A stretch of DNA of 64,000 nucleotides from Portunus trituberculatus (lineage: Eukaryota; Arthropoda; Malacostraca; Decapoda; Portunidae): contig NC_059268.1 of the NCBI RefSeq assembly GCF_017591435.1, positions 15,540,184 to 15,604,183 on the forward strand, in the 5' to 3' direction. Below, in pieces: positions 1-11,173 of this stretch. Position numbers and translations under genes: made by a program. Under the pieces are notes generated by a model. The model searched no databases and was not told the origin of the DNA. It saw nothing but the letters and a program-made list of their open reading frames with translations. How positions within the stretch are numbered: the stretch's first letter is position 1; every line of letters starts with the position of its first letter.

Positions 1-499
1 AACTAGTGAAGTAACGCTTAGAAAATTTAATGAAAGGATTCGGACCAAAAGTTTCGAGACAAGTGAACCCAGAGGAGACAGTTAGCTTAACTTTCGAATG
101 TCTTGAATATGTCACGAGTTGCTTCATTTCAGTAAACCCAGAAAACTTTACTCAGCCACAATAAATCACAAAGCATTAAAAATAAGAACAAATCAATACT
201 TTTTTTTCTTATCAATATTGTAACTGGAAACAATTCTCTTAACCTGCAGCAGACCACTTACTACAGCCTAGGAAGTCGTAGTAGTTCAAGTAAGCACAGG
301 CCCCGCCAATCATGATCCCTGAATCCCTACAATGGCCCCTCAACACGGCACTCGTAGCCGATGAGTGGAGGAGGTTGACGGAAGCCATGGCCGGTAGTGG
401 ATTCAAAGAGGCTCAAATCCAGATTACACGCAATGAGCAGTCACGCATCATGGAGGGGGAAGAAAATCACTGGAAATTATCAGTTATGCAAAAAATTTC
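1..499. other. no gene seen
   Basis: Mildly AT-rich unique sequence upstream of tRNA-Glu. An 82-codon open frame (312-560) runs through the tRNA gene and is not credible. Confidence 0.6.
490..495 (-). terminator. Pol III terminator of tRNA-Glu
   Basis: A run of six T on the minus strand begins 4 bases after the discriminator base of tRNA-Glu, as expected for RNA polymerase III termination. Confidence 0.8.
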
Positions 500-571
500 T
501 TCCCGTGCCGGGAATCGAACCCGGGCCTCGCGGGTGAGAGCCGCGTATCCTAGCCACTAGACCACACGGGA
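500..571 (-). tRNA. tRNA-Glu (anticodon CTC)
   Basis: The minus strand folds into a 72-nt cloverleaf. The acceptor TCCCGTG pairs with CACGGGA, followed by discriminator A. The D-arm region is GGTCTAGTGGCTAGGA. The anticodon arm has loop CTCTCAC, giving anticodon CTC, which reads GAG. The T arm is GGGTTCGATTCCC. Internal Pol III A and B boxes are intact. CCA is not encoded, as expected in a nuclear gene. It is an isolated tRNA gene between unique sequence and family B repeats. Confidence 0.96.
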
Positions 572-596
572 GATACTAATCGTTTCTTCTAATACA

Positions 597-904
597 TTTT
601 TGGACCTCACTGCATTTTCACCATTTTCAAAGAGCTTTAGTTGAAGTGATATAGATTTTCAAGCATTGTTTCTGTAATTCTCGTGACATGTTAATAAGTA
701 TTCTGCATTACCAACAGGACAATTACTTTTAGAACTCATCTTGTTGTCTCTGTGGTCTATTTTCAAAGGCCTCTAGTTGAAATGACACAAGTTTTTAATG
801 ATGCTTCTCTAATTCCAATGACATGTTAACAAGTTTTATGCATTACCAACAGGGCAATTACACTTCACATCACGGCTAATCGTCTCTGTGGTCTTTGAAA
901 ATGG
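597..904 (-). repeat. family B repeat, two tandem partial copies
   Basis: Two head-to-tail units (597-758 and 759-904) share TTAGTTGAA-TGA, TGACATGTTAA-AAGT, GCATTACCAACAGG-CAATTAC and GTCTCTGTGGTCT. On the minus strand they match the family copies at 38403, 55869 and 62439. Confidence 0.65.
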
Positions 905-939
905 TCGCTGTGAGAGAGGGAAATATTTGAATCAGAAGC

Positions 940-944
<5 letters not shown>

Positions 945-1004
<60 letters not shown>

Positions 1005-1026
1005 GTGTGAGTGTAAGTGTAAGTGT

Positions 1027-1092
<66 letters not shown>
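945..1092 (+). repeat. compound (GA)n-(GTGTAA)n-(GT)n microsatellite
   Basis: An uninterrupted GA tract runs into degenerate GTGAGTGT/GTGTAA units and then a GT tract of ~60 bp. Confidence 0.98.
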
Positions 1093-1096
<4 letters not shown>

Positions 1097-1273
1097 ACTT
1101 AAAACTCCAGCCACTCATGAAGCCGGACACGAGTAACAGGAGCAATAAGTTATAGGAAATCGTCGTAACCAGCACCCTTGTATAGATAATATTGATTGTG
1201 ATTGTAAGGCAACACCTAGTGCGTGACTATAACTTTGTAATGTATAGGACGACAGGTGTATATGTATTGTACT

Positions 1274-1274
<1 letters not shown>

Positions 1275-1330
<56 letters not shown>

Positions 1331-1390
1331 TTTTAAACCAAGTGGGCTTTTTCACGGGAATTTATGAGCTAAAGGGGTTACTTTTTAGGG

Positions 1391-1460
<70 letters not shown>
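1275..1460 (+). repeat. two (CT)n tracts
   Basis: CT tracts at 1275-1327 and 1393-1460, separated by 65 bp of unique sequence. Confidence 0.98.
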
Positions 1461-1461
<1 letters not shown>

Positions 1462-1542
1462 ACTGAAATTGTAAGAGTGAGAAAGATTTTAATCTCATTT
1501 CTGCTTCACCCCTTTCTTCTTCTTATCGTGAACTCTCAAAGA

Positions 1543-1635
1543 ATGAAAAGAGAAGAGAAGAGAAAAGAAGGAAAGAGAAAAGAAGAAAAGAGAAGAAAAG
1601 AGAAAAGAAAAAGAGAAGAGAAGAGAAGAGGTGAG
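1543..1635 (+). repeat. purine-only AGAAA/AGAAG run
   Basis: Degenerate GAAAA and AGAAG units, almost all purine on the plus strand. Confidence 0.9.
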
Positions 1636-1702
1636 GCAGTAACATGATACGTACAAAGTTGAATCACCAACATCTAAGGTAGAAAAAAAGGAGACAGAAA
1701 AA

Positions 1703-1705
<3 letters not shown>

Positions 1706-1782
<77 letters not shown>

Positions 1783-1823
1783 TGGTATAGTTAGTTATCC
1801 GGTCCATGTTGCTTACTAGAACC

Positions 1824-1891
<68 letters not shown>

Positions 1892-1925
1892 ATGGGAGGA
1901 GGTAAAGTGATGTGGGTCAATGACA

Positions 1926-1973
<48 letters not shown>

Positions 1974-2036
1974 TCGTGTGCCCTTTCAGTTATAGAATGT
2001 TTCCTACCTATATATAAATTCACCTATGTAATGGCA

Positions 2037-2098
<62 letters not shown>
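1706..2098 (+). repeat. cluster of (GA)n, (GA)n, (CT)n, (GA)n tracts
   Basis: Tracts at 1706-1779 (GA), 1828-1885 (GA), 1928-1972 (CT) and 2039-2098 (GA). Confidence 0.98.
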
Positions 2099-2100
<2 letters not shown>

Positions 2101-3340
2101 CACGTGTTTAGCTGTGCGCTCTTCTCGGTACAAAAAAAAAAAAAAAGAGGGATGGTTGTGAATCAGGCGATCTAAAATTTAAGGGACGAGAATATGGTTT
2201 ACAAGTCCAATGGTTACAGTGTGAGTGGGGAAGAGGGGGGTGGGCAGAGGGGGCAGAGGCAGAGGGAGAGAGAGAGAGGGATGGCTGGGGAACTAACGCC
2301 ACAAACGTAAATCCATACGCTACGATCAGTCACGTGTGAAGAAGCAAAACATAGAGACGGAAAAACAACTGGATGACGGAAGCAGCATTTTGTTGTCCAT
2401 TAGTCAAAGTAGCAGCTCCAAAGTAAGCACGTACGTCACTCGCTGAGAGTAAATACGCTACTTAAACCACAGCGTTGAATTTACATAACGCTGGGAAATA
2501 TGATAAGCAGATAAACTAAAAACTACTCTTGCCCTACATTTGTTAACGCTGTTGCTAGCTGGCGCCCTGTCGCTGGTGGTGGCGGTGGTGGTGGTAGCCT
2601 CATGCGCCGACCACCAACGCGCCACTCAGCTGCCAGGCGCACGAGCACCACCAGCCTACCTGCCTGCCTGTTACCGCGCTCCCTGCACTGGGGAATGATG
2701 CCATGATCGCCTCGCCAGGAAGTGCTACTTCACCAATCGATCCCCAGACGCAGACTCGGGGTGCTGTCGGTGGGGGAGCAGCAGCAGCAGCAGCAGTACA
2801 GGGAAGGGATGGGAGTGGAGAGCGGATAACAAGAAGAGGGACAGGGGAAGGCGTGCTGGCACTGAAGCGCTAGACGCGCCGTCGTGGCCCTCCGCGTGCC
2901 AAGTCAGGATGTTGTGTGAGGTCGATGACGGTGGCCAAACGTCTGGTTCACGCCTGAGGGCTCGACAGCGGCTGACTGGCCACACCTGGCCCTCCGCCAC
3001 GCCCGCCGCGGCCGTTTGTGACGCCTGGCCGTGACGGACACACGTCATGGCCAGCCTTTAAATAAAAATAAAAAATAAAAATGCTGTTATTTGCTTCGTT
3101 ATCACTTATGTAATTGCGTTGTTTTGAGCTTATTCCCTCTTTAACATATTTAACTCATTTTATTTTATCTTAATGAACTCCCTCCAGCACCGAGACGCAT
3201 CTTGGAAATGAGTCCAGCACAATCAACTTTGCCGAACCTTCACGTGCATCCCGGCCCGCCAGGCAGCCTCTCTAAGCCTCCCCAGGCTCTCGCATGGCAC
3301 GGGAGGAATGTAATAATGGTACTAGGAATGGCGATGAGAC
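2099..3340. other. unique sequence with a GC-rich block
   Basis: 2540-3050 is GC-rich with CAG/GGT runs and several CpGs. Both strands have open frames without recognisable domains. A short AT-rich stretch follows (3060-3190). Confidence 0.5.
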
Positions 3341-3388
3341 ATACGTACACACACACACGCACACATACATACACACATATACACACAC
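3341..3388 (+). repeat. imperfect (CA)n
   Basis: CACA units with ACGC and ATAC interruptions. Confidence 0.85.
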
Positions 3389-3492
3389 AGCCAAACAGAA
3401 TGTAACTTAAAGAAAATCCGAAGACCAAAAGGCAGGCCAAACAAAAACAAGGCCAAGAGCACCCGATGGAAGGGCACACCGGTACCTGCAGG

Positions 3493-3525
3493 TGTGGTGG
3501 TGGTGGTGGTGGTGGTGGTGGTGGT
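3493..3525 (+). repeat. (GGT)n
   Basis: About 11 perfect GGT units. Confidence 0.95.
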
Positions 3526-3598
3526 GCAGTTGCCTTGGTCACGCTCGGGAGAGGGAGGAAGGGAGGGTATGCCGCACCCAAAAGAGATTGCAAGACTG

Positions 3599-3681
<83 letters not shown>
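3599..3681 (+). repeat. compound (AC)n-(AG)n
   Basis: AC tract to ~3641 followed directly by an AG tract. Confidence 0.98.
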
Positions 3682-3683
<2 letters not shown>

Positions 3684-3995
3684 GAATGAGTGAGTGAGTG
3701 AGAGAAACATGGACATTCAAATTGCTCTGAAGTAGGAAACAAATACAGACTGACGAAACCAATACAACAAAACAAGTACCATTTAACTTTAGGAAAACAC
3801 AAGGCCTGAAGAACTAACGCATTGCACCACATTGATGAACAGAGCATGGAGAAAAGATCACAAAAAAACATTCAGCTCACGTTCAATAAATTAAAGAGAA
3901 AAAAAAATAGATAAAAAACATATATGATGGATTTTTCTCTCTAGGCATAAATGTGGTTGTTTTGATCTTCGATAGGTCACAGCATGTTTCTTATC

Positions 3996-4215
3996 AGACA
4001 GATAGACAGGGAGGCAGACAGACAGGCAAAGACAAATAGACAGATAAATGGCCAGACAGACATGAAAACAGAATGATAGATAGACAAATAAACAGAGAAG
4101 TAGATAGATAGGCAAACAGGCATACAAGTAGACAGGCTGAGAGGTAAACAGACAGTTAATTAGGCAGGTAGATAGACTAAAAGGTAGAAAGACAGACATA
4201 TAGATAGACAAACAA
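3996..4215 (+). repeat. degenerate GACA/GATA tetranucleotide region
   Basis: Interspersed CAGA, TAGA and GACA units over ~220 bp, strongly depleted of C-rich or T-rich words. Confidence 0.85.
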
Positions 4216-4250
4216 TACAAGAATACAAACATGAGAGAAGGTTGTAGTAC

Positions 4251-4392
<142 letters not shown>

Positions 4393-4533
4393 CATGCTCT
4401 CCACTGACACACTAAACACATTCGCAGTCCTTTATTTTTGGCAAGACTTTCTTTGGGCTCTTGATCAAAGGCCTGTGTTACCTGGCCTTTGTTGCGCTGG
4501 ATTAAAGGTGATGCATGCAGCGTGAAATGTTTA

Positions 4534-4534
<1 letters not shown>

Positions 4535-4590
<56 letters not shown>
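4535..4590 (+). repeat. (CA)n
   Basis: 56-bp perfect CA tract. A (CTAT)n stretch follows at about 4661-4697. Confidence 0.98.
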
Positions 4591-4591
<1 letters not shown>

Positions 4592-4993
4592 GCAGGTACG
4601 CAAATTGTTTTTCATATCTCCCTCATTTTGTCTCAAAACCTGAACTACCTGGACAATTATCTCTCTATCTATCTATCTATCTGTCTATCTATCTACTCGT
4701 CTACCTCCCTATCTGTGTCTTCTTTTACCTGGTCCCTAACAACCTACTTATCTGTCGAACTATCTCTATCTCTCTATCTCTATCTTCCCTCTAGGCACAT
4801 CTTCCCCACGTCACACACAGGTATTAATCTACCGCGTAATTTGATAACATTAATTACAGTACTAATTGTTTTCACCAGGGACGTTAGCCAGCCTCCCACC
4901 TTACAGATTTATATACACGCTGCCTTTCCACGAACTGAAATCTTTCCCTGGTTGATTTTCTACTGAACATGATTTTCTGTTTGTTTTTATTTA

Positions 4994-5204
4994 ATTCTTC
5001 TAGTACCATGACGCATTTTCCTATTCATCTGCTTACTATTTGGTGGTTTTATACAGCTTCAGAAACTCATGTCGAGATTAAAATAGTGAAAACTGTGACC
5101 ATTAATCTTTTGACCTCCCTAGACCGTTCCTAATGTCAATAAAATCGTCTAATCACACCCAAAAACTCAAAGAAGAAATGAGTTCCAGTACTGAAGGGGT
5201 TAAT
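4994..5204 (+). mobile_element. TTAA-MITE copy 1
   Basis: About 210 bp, ending CAGTACTGAAGGGGTTAA. It contains the family core GCTTCAGAAACTCATG and TTTTGACCTCC. Plus is used here for the orientation with CAGCTTCAGAAAC on the top strand. The family has ~24-bp inverted ends beginning TTAACCCCTTCAGTAC. Confidence 0.8.
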
Positions 5205-5525
5205 TGAGTTTAATAAAGCTAATGTCATGAATATGTAGAAGGGTAACTTATAAATTATTGAAGTTAGATTAGGTTAGGTAGTTTGGGTTAAGTATGAACT
5301 GTTTAGACAAAAGTAAAAGGCAACATCAACAAACAAAGCACAAAAAATATCAAAAACCATTTTCGTGTCATTATATATCCCTGGAAATCTTTTATTTGAA
5401 GTCGAAGCGAACTAGCCAATAATTCTAACTGGGGAAAAATTGCATTATGATAAACCTACATACTATTTATCCATCATATTTCTTTATTTTCATCCAAACT
5501 ATTCTTCCTTGATTTAAGCTGACTT

Positions 5526-5580
5526 TTCTGTTTATCTATCTATCTGTTTATTTATCTATTTATCTGTATGTTTATCTATC
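5526..5580 (+). repeat. (TATC/TTTA)n imperfect tetranucleotide
   Basis: Repeated TTTATCTATC-type units. Confidence 0.8.
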
Positions 5581-5799
5581 AAAAGGGAATATTAATTGTC
5601 TCGTTATTCGTCTCTGAGTAAACCAGCAAACAAGGTCAGATCAATCATAACCGCCTCCTCTGCATCAACCTTTCCTGTTTCACCTCACTCACTTTAAGCT
5701 TCCTTCGTCATCACCGCTTCGTCTATCCTGCTTGACTCTATCTTGTGCGTTTTCATTTCCTTGTTATGTTCGTTTATACCCGTACTTCTTGATGTGTAA

Positions 5800-5801
<2 letters not shown>

Positions 5802-5862
<61 letters not shown>
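5802..5862 (+). repeat. (GT)n
   Basis: 61-bp perfect GT tract. Confidence 0.98.
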
Positions 5863-5864
<2 letters not shown>

Positions 5865-6249
5865 CTTCTCTTTCCCCTCGTCCCTCACCCCCTCTTTCTT
5901 TTTTCTCCTCTCTGTTGGTAAGGGAGCTGAGCAGGTCTCCGGCAAGGCAGGGCAACACTCCCTCCTTCAAAGTCACCCACCCCCACCACTCATCCACCCT
6001 TCCCTCCACCTTGCCATTCCATCCCAGCCCTCGCCCGCCAGGCCTTCCCTCCCTCCACTTTCCTGTCAAGAGTGTCACAACGCCTTTTGTTCTACTATTA
6101 AGAAAACGCCTCCACAATCCCCTTTACGTTGCGTCGCCATTATAAGCAACAAGCACCTTATTTTAGTAAGAAACCTGCATTTATAGCCACGTGTTTAGTT
6201 AGGTTCTGCTAAGAAGCACGACGGAGCTGCATGTGCGGAAATCAAAGCA

Positions 6250-6304
<55 letters not shown>
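6250..6304 (+). repeat. (AC)n
   Basis: 55-bp perfect AC tract. Confidence 0.98.
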
Positions 6305-6305
<1 letters not shown>

Positions 6306-6576
6306 GTCTCCGCCGCAAAAACGATCGATGAAAGCAACTTGGACAAAGGTGGTGACGGCGGCTGGTGTTCCTAGACAGAGGCGGGAGAAAGGTTCCCCGC
6401 TCGCTGGCAAGTCGCAGACACCGGCGGCCCTGACAGCCAGACAGGCACGCCTCGAGGCCACTACGCAGCGACGATAAATCAGTGGGCCCAAGAGTCGGTC
6501 GGCCTGCTTGAGGTGGGATGAGATGCAAGCATAGCGCACCGCACCTTACTTACACCGCAACCACGGAAGTGCGCGA

Positions 6577-6583
<7 letters not shown>

Positions 6584-6626
<43 letters not shown>
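6584..6626 (+). repeat. (GA)n
   Basis: 43-bp GA tract just upstream of the candidate proline-rich first exon. Confidence 0.98.
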
Positions 6627-6629
<3 letters not shown>

Positions 6630-6634
6630 CAATA

Positions 6635-6766
6635 ATGTCCTATGAATACCCACAACATTACACAGGTCCGGCACCCAAACAGTCCCCGCCACCTCCCCCT
6701 CCGCCACCTTCGCCCTCTACCCTGCCGCATCATTCTCCCCCTCCCCTCCCTAACTTTCCCCACCAG
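6635..6766 (+). other. candidate first coding exon, proline-rich
   Basis: ATG with A at -3 opens 44 codons beginning MSYEYPQHYTGPAP, followed by runs of proline, and ends exactly at a CAG|GTGACG donor in phase 0. A GA tract precedes it and could be 5' UTR. Tyrosine- and proline-rich starts are common in membrane-adaptor and LITAF-like proteins, but no family is assignable. No partner exon was found. Confidence 0.22.
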
Positions 6767-7001
6767 GTGACGCTCCCGGTGATATTTTTTCCACAGAGTA
6801 AGCATATGATTACCTGTCTATCGCACCTGTTTGAGCGCAGACGGGTAGAGGTCAAGGGTGCGTCTGGACTCTGTGTTGTGTTGCAAAGAGTGTATGTCTT
6901 TCTCTCTCTCTCTGAAGGTGACATCCTAAAAAATTGGTTCTTTCAATCTTCCATTTCCATTTATGTTAACCTTCTTATTTGATGGTGTCGATCTCAGGAA
7001 C

Positions 7002-7002
<1 letters not shown>

Positions 7003-7050
<48 letters not shown>
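7003..7050 (+). repeat. (AC)n
   Basis: 48-bp perfect AC tract. Confidence 0.98.
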
Positions 7051-7052
<2 letters not shown>

Positions 7053-7826
7053 TACACACACACCTGCACATTTCCTAAAGCTTCTTGCTCAATATTCTTA
7101 TTCTTCACTACTTTTCCGCATCTGTAACTATGTAAAGCACACACACATGCCATAAATCATACTTCCTTCCACCTCATTTCACAGGTTAATTTGTACGTTC
7201 ATTCGGGGACTAGATGACGCAAACGGGCACTTACACGTTATCGTCCACTGCTGCAGGTTATGTAAACGACTCAGCATTTCACTTTCCCTGCTTATATTTA
7301 CTACATGTCTCAAAAATCATATCCCGTTGCGCTTCTCTGTATTGCCACTAGCGCCTCTCCTGATCCCCGTTGCTAGAAACATCAGCGAGTTGCACTTTTG
7401 TTCTATGCCAATGCTGCCAAAGACTCTAAGTGCGTTAATAAGTGTTTGCGTGGGATGTATACTGCTGTTGCTTAGTTTATTCTAGTAAATAAAGCAAGTA
7501 GTGGTGGTAGTGGTGGTGGTTTTTGTGGTAGTGGGGTAGTGGTAGTAGAGTAGTAGTAGTTGTAGTAGTAGTAGTAATAGTAGTAGCAGTAGTAGTATTT
7601 GTTGTTGTTAGAAGTAGCAACAGCAGCAGTAGCATGGCAAATCATGTAGGAACAGCAGTAGCAGCAGCAGTAGCAACAACAGCCAACATCACCGAAAGCA
7701 ACAGCCAACTGCCCTACGGTACTAGAGTATATGTTGTGGCATAATACCTATAAACCACTGGCTGTGAGAAACCACATGTGAAGCTTAGATGACCGCTTAA
7801 AAAACCGCATAACCTCACTCGATTGA

Positions 7827-7828
<2 letters not shown>
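7051..7828. other. no gene seen
   Basis: Unique sequence, then mixed trinucleotide repeats (7497-7685). No splice-bounded frame was recognised. Confidence 0.5.
7497..7685 (+). repeat. mixed GTG/TAG/CAG/CAA trinucleotide region
   Basis: Degenerate trinucleotide repeats over ~190 bp that change unit from GTG to TAG to CAG. Confidence 0.85.
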
Positions 7829-7859
<31 letters not shown>

Positions 7860-8003
7860 CAGGCATCCGCGACCACATCAGCAAGGGGCACAACGAGTCT
7901 CTGCCACGCCCTTGCTATTGACAGGCGAGCAATGCATGAATACGTGGAACAAACAGTACTACTTGAAACCGGAGCGTAGCAAAGTTTTTTTTCCGTGAGT
8001 GAG

Positions 8004-8157
<154 letters not shown>

Positions 8158-8387
8158 CTAACCCCAAAATTAAATCATTTGGCAACCAACACGAGTGGCC
8201 ATCGTGCCAAATAAGTATTATAATTTCCGCTTTCCTCTCACAGTCGAGAGTGAAAATTACGCAGTGGAAAATATACTTATATACAAACATTCCTTTCCTG
8301 CATCTGTCAATTTGCTCGCCTGGTGATTGTATGGGAGAGAACACTGTGTACTCTTATACTTGAACCAGGTACGTGGAAATGCTTTAT

Positions 8388-8606
8388 CCCCCTTCAAGCA
8401 GTATACCAAGACGCGTTTTCATATTCATTCTATTTACTATTTAGCGATTCTATACAGCTTCAGAAACTTATTTGGTGATGAAAAATAATGAAGATTCTGG
8501 CTATTAACCTTTTGACCTCCAAAGGCTCTTTCCTAATGGGAAAAATATCGTCTAATCACTCCCAAAACTCAAGGTAAAAATGCGTTCAAGTACTGTAGGG
8601 ATAAAA
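8388..8606 (+). mobile_element. TTAA-MITE copy 2
   Basis: Same order of blocks as copy 1, with diverged ends (CCCCTTCAAGCAGTA and GTACTGTAGGGATAAAA). The terminal TTAA is lost. Confidence 0.75.
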
Positions 8607-8971
8607 ATGTCGGTCGTGTATTGCTGCGTGCATTTACAGGTTACATATGTGTATTTATTCACTTCATGCATAGAATCCAAAGCAAGCTAAGGAACGTACT
8701 GGTGGACGTTGTGTAACAGGTGACTGTGATGGTTTAGTTTCTAGCAAGCTTAGGGAGACACTGAAAGGAAAAAAAAAAAGAGTGGTAATTAATGACGTTC
8801 AAGGCGTGTCATGGTAGCGCGGCCTAGACTTAGCGAGGCAAAGAAAAGACGACTCAGACGCATGAAAGAAAAGTAAAAGTTTAGAAGAGATTGACAAAAA
8901 CATAAAATAATACTGAGCAACATAAAAGTAAAAACAAATGATGTCAGTGACGTGAAGAAAACTCTCTGATG

Positions 8972-8974
<3 letters not shown>

Positions 8975-9033
<59 letters not shown>
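8975..9033 (+). repeat. (AC)n
   Basis: 59-bp AC tract. Confidence 0.98.
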
Positions 9034-9034
<1 letters not shown>

Positions 9035-9442
9035 CTTTCCCCAACACTCTTGCTTCAATCTGTCCTCGCCGCCTAAAGATGAACGACAGTAAGGAAGCAC
9101 GCCCTCCTCAATACATGGCAGGCACTAAATATGAAAACTTGGACATTCAGAAGAGAGAAAACTGTCTTACTCTACGATCGACTCTATTTCATGTTGACGT
9201 GGGCGACTGTTCATTTTCTCTCTGGTAAAATGATGGTGGTTGAGTTGGTGATGGCGTTGGGGGTGAGTGGGTAATTGAAATGCGAATGGGTGTTTTCAGG
9301 TGGCGATGATAAGCGTTGCTGGGAGGTAGTGGGTGCTTTAATTAACTTGCCCCTTAACCTACATAGATAGGGGAGAAGAAATTGTAGAAAGATTGAAGGA
9401 GTGAGATAAAGATGTATTACGGAGGTGAAAAGGAGGCTTGGT

Positions 9443-9461
9443 TCTCTCTCTCTCTCTCTCT

Positions 9462-9511
<50 letters not shown>

Positions 9512-9523
9512 CACACACACACT
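9443..9523 (+). repeat. (CT)n then (AC)n
   Basis: CT 9443-9461, then AC from 9465 with one ATGC interruption. Confidence 0.95.
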
Positions 9524-10029
9524 ATAGAGGCAGTCGTGGTTGTAGTGATGGCAGAGACAGCATAGTAGTGGCTCCATTCATTAACGGAAAGGGATAGAAA
9601 CGTCGCACTCTTTGCTTTGCCAATCTGCCAATACTGACACGAAAGCACTGAAGGCAATACTGGGAGAGCATTTCTCGCCACACTGCAGCGATGAAGGGAC
9701 CTGCAGTTGTGGGGAGGGGAAGGCCAGAGAGAAATAGAGGAAAGGATGGGGTCTGTTGGTGAAGACACATCTGGGAGGGGAATATCTACTGGAAGAAAGA
9801 TACGAGACGGTTATGGGGAGGCTGGGAGGATAGATATTGAGGGTGGTGGTGATTGATAGAGGGGAAACTCAGGAAGAATGAGAAGTGACGAGGAGGATGA
9901 GGCAATGTGGATAGAGAGGAGCGAGTTAAAAGTGAGGACTGGTGCCGGGGACTGTGTCAAGAGTAAACGGGTTATGAGATTTAGGACAAAGGAAGAGGAA
10001 GAGGGAGAGGTGATAATGACAGATGGTAA

Positions 10030-10200
10030 TTGGTGTTGTTGTTGTTGTTGTTGCTGTGTTTTTTAGCGGTGGTGTTGATGGTGGTGATGGTGGTGATTCT
10101 CTCCGGTGGGTGCGTATAGGATCTAGAAATCCGATCTATATACTCCTGAGTATAGATAGATGGTGGTGATTGATGGTGGTGACAGTGGTGGTGAAAACTG
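10030..10200 (+). repeat. (TTG)n and GGTGAT-type trinucleotides
   Basis: TTG units at 10033-10053, then imperfect GGT/GAT repeats. Confidence 0.8.
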
Positions 10201-10891
10201 CTTTCAACATACACATAAAGAATAAACAGATAAATACAATAGTCATAGGAATGAAAGAAAAAGAATTGTATAAATGTGTAGTGATGGTGGTGATGGAGAT
10301 AAGATCCATAGACTTAAAAAAAAAAAAGAAGACATGCTAATCAAGTCAAAAAAAAAAATAAATAAAGCAACAATATATTGATACACTAACGGTGACAACA
10401 GTGGTCGCTATGCTGTGATATCAGTAGCGGTGACAGTGGCGGTGACAACGACTAGCAAAACACGGGGGAAAAACATAGCCTGCGTATGTCAAGCGAATAG
10501 AATAAGTGGTGTTCTATTGATACACTAATCGCAACAATGGCGGTGTGCATGGTGGCGGTGACAGCAGCGACGGGAGACAATGAAACCATGTCACATAATG
10601 CTTACTCACTCTTAAGATTACTGTAGGTGAGACATACCCTGCTAAAGATGGCATTAAAGTGAATCAGTGCCTTCTGTGGTGCAACGTCTGGTAGTGGTAG
10701 TGGTGGTGGTGGTGTGTTAGTGGCGGCGGAGTAAGCGTGGGCGTGGGGGAGGAGGAGGAAGAGTGGAGGACCTGGAGGAGGAACGGGGAGGAGGAGGAGG
10801 AGAAGGAGGAGAGGTTGGGTCCGCTTGGCAGTCGGTGCATTGCCTGAGTATTGATTTTCAGCAGGCACACCTGGGAAGGAGTGCCTGCGCT

Positions 10892-10892
10892 G

Positions 10893-10957
<65 letters not shown>
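10892..10957 (+). repeat. (CT)n
   Basis: CT tract with one TTC interruption. Confidence 0.97.
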
Positions 10958-10958
<1 letters not shown>

Positions 10959-11090
10959 GTAATTCTTCACGATAATAATGGCGTAACGTTAGTTAAAGAC
11001 ATTTTTTTTATTTCTTTATCCCGGTAACGAGTAATCAGTGTTTTCATGTTTTGTTTTGTTTACGATGCATGTTTTGTGTACGTACTGCGG

Positions 11091-11093
<3 letters not shown>

Positions 11094-11171
<78 letters not shown>
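11094..11171 (+). repeat. (GA)n
   Basis: 78-bp perfect GA tract. Confidence 0.98.

Positions 11172-11173
<2 letters not shown>

Noticed and set aside
312..560. 82-codon frame across tRNA-Glu
   Set aside because: Runs through the tRNA gene on the opposite strand; no family signal.
3240..3871. Several overlapping 100-160-codon open frames on the minus strand
   Set aside because: They are (CA)n, (GA)n and (GGT)n repeats read as HTHT, SLSL and VCVC strings, open in many frames at once.
5260..5290. TTAGG-like words, possible arthropod telomere repeat
   Set aside because: Only two units (gattaggttaggt), no array.
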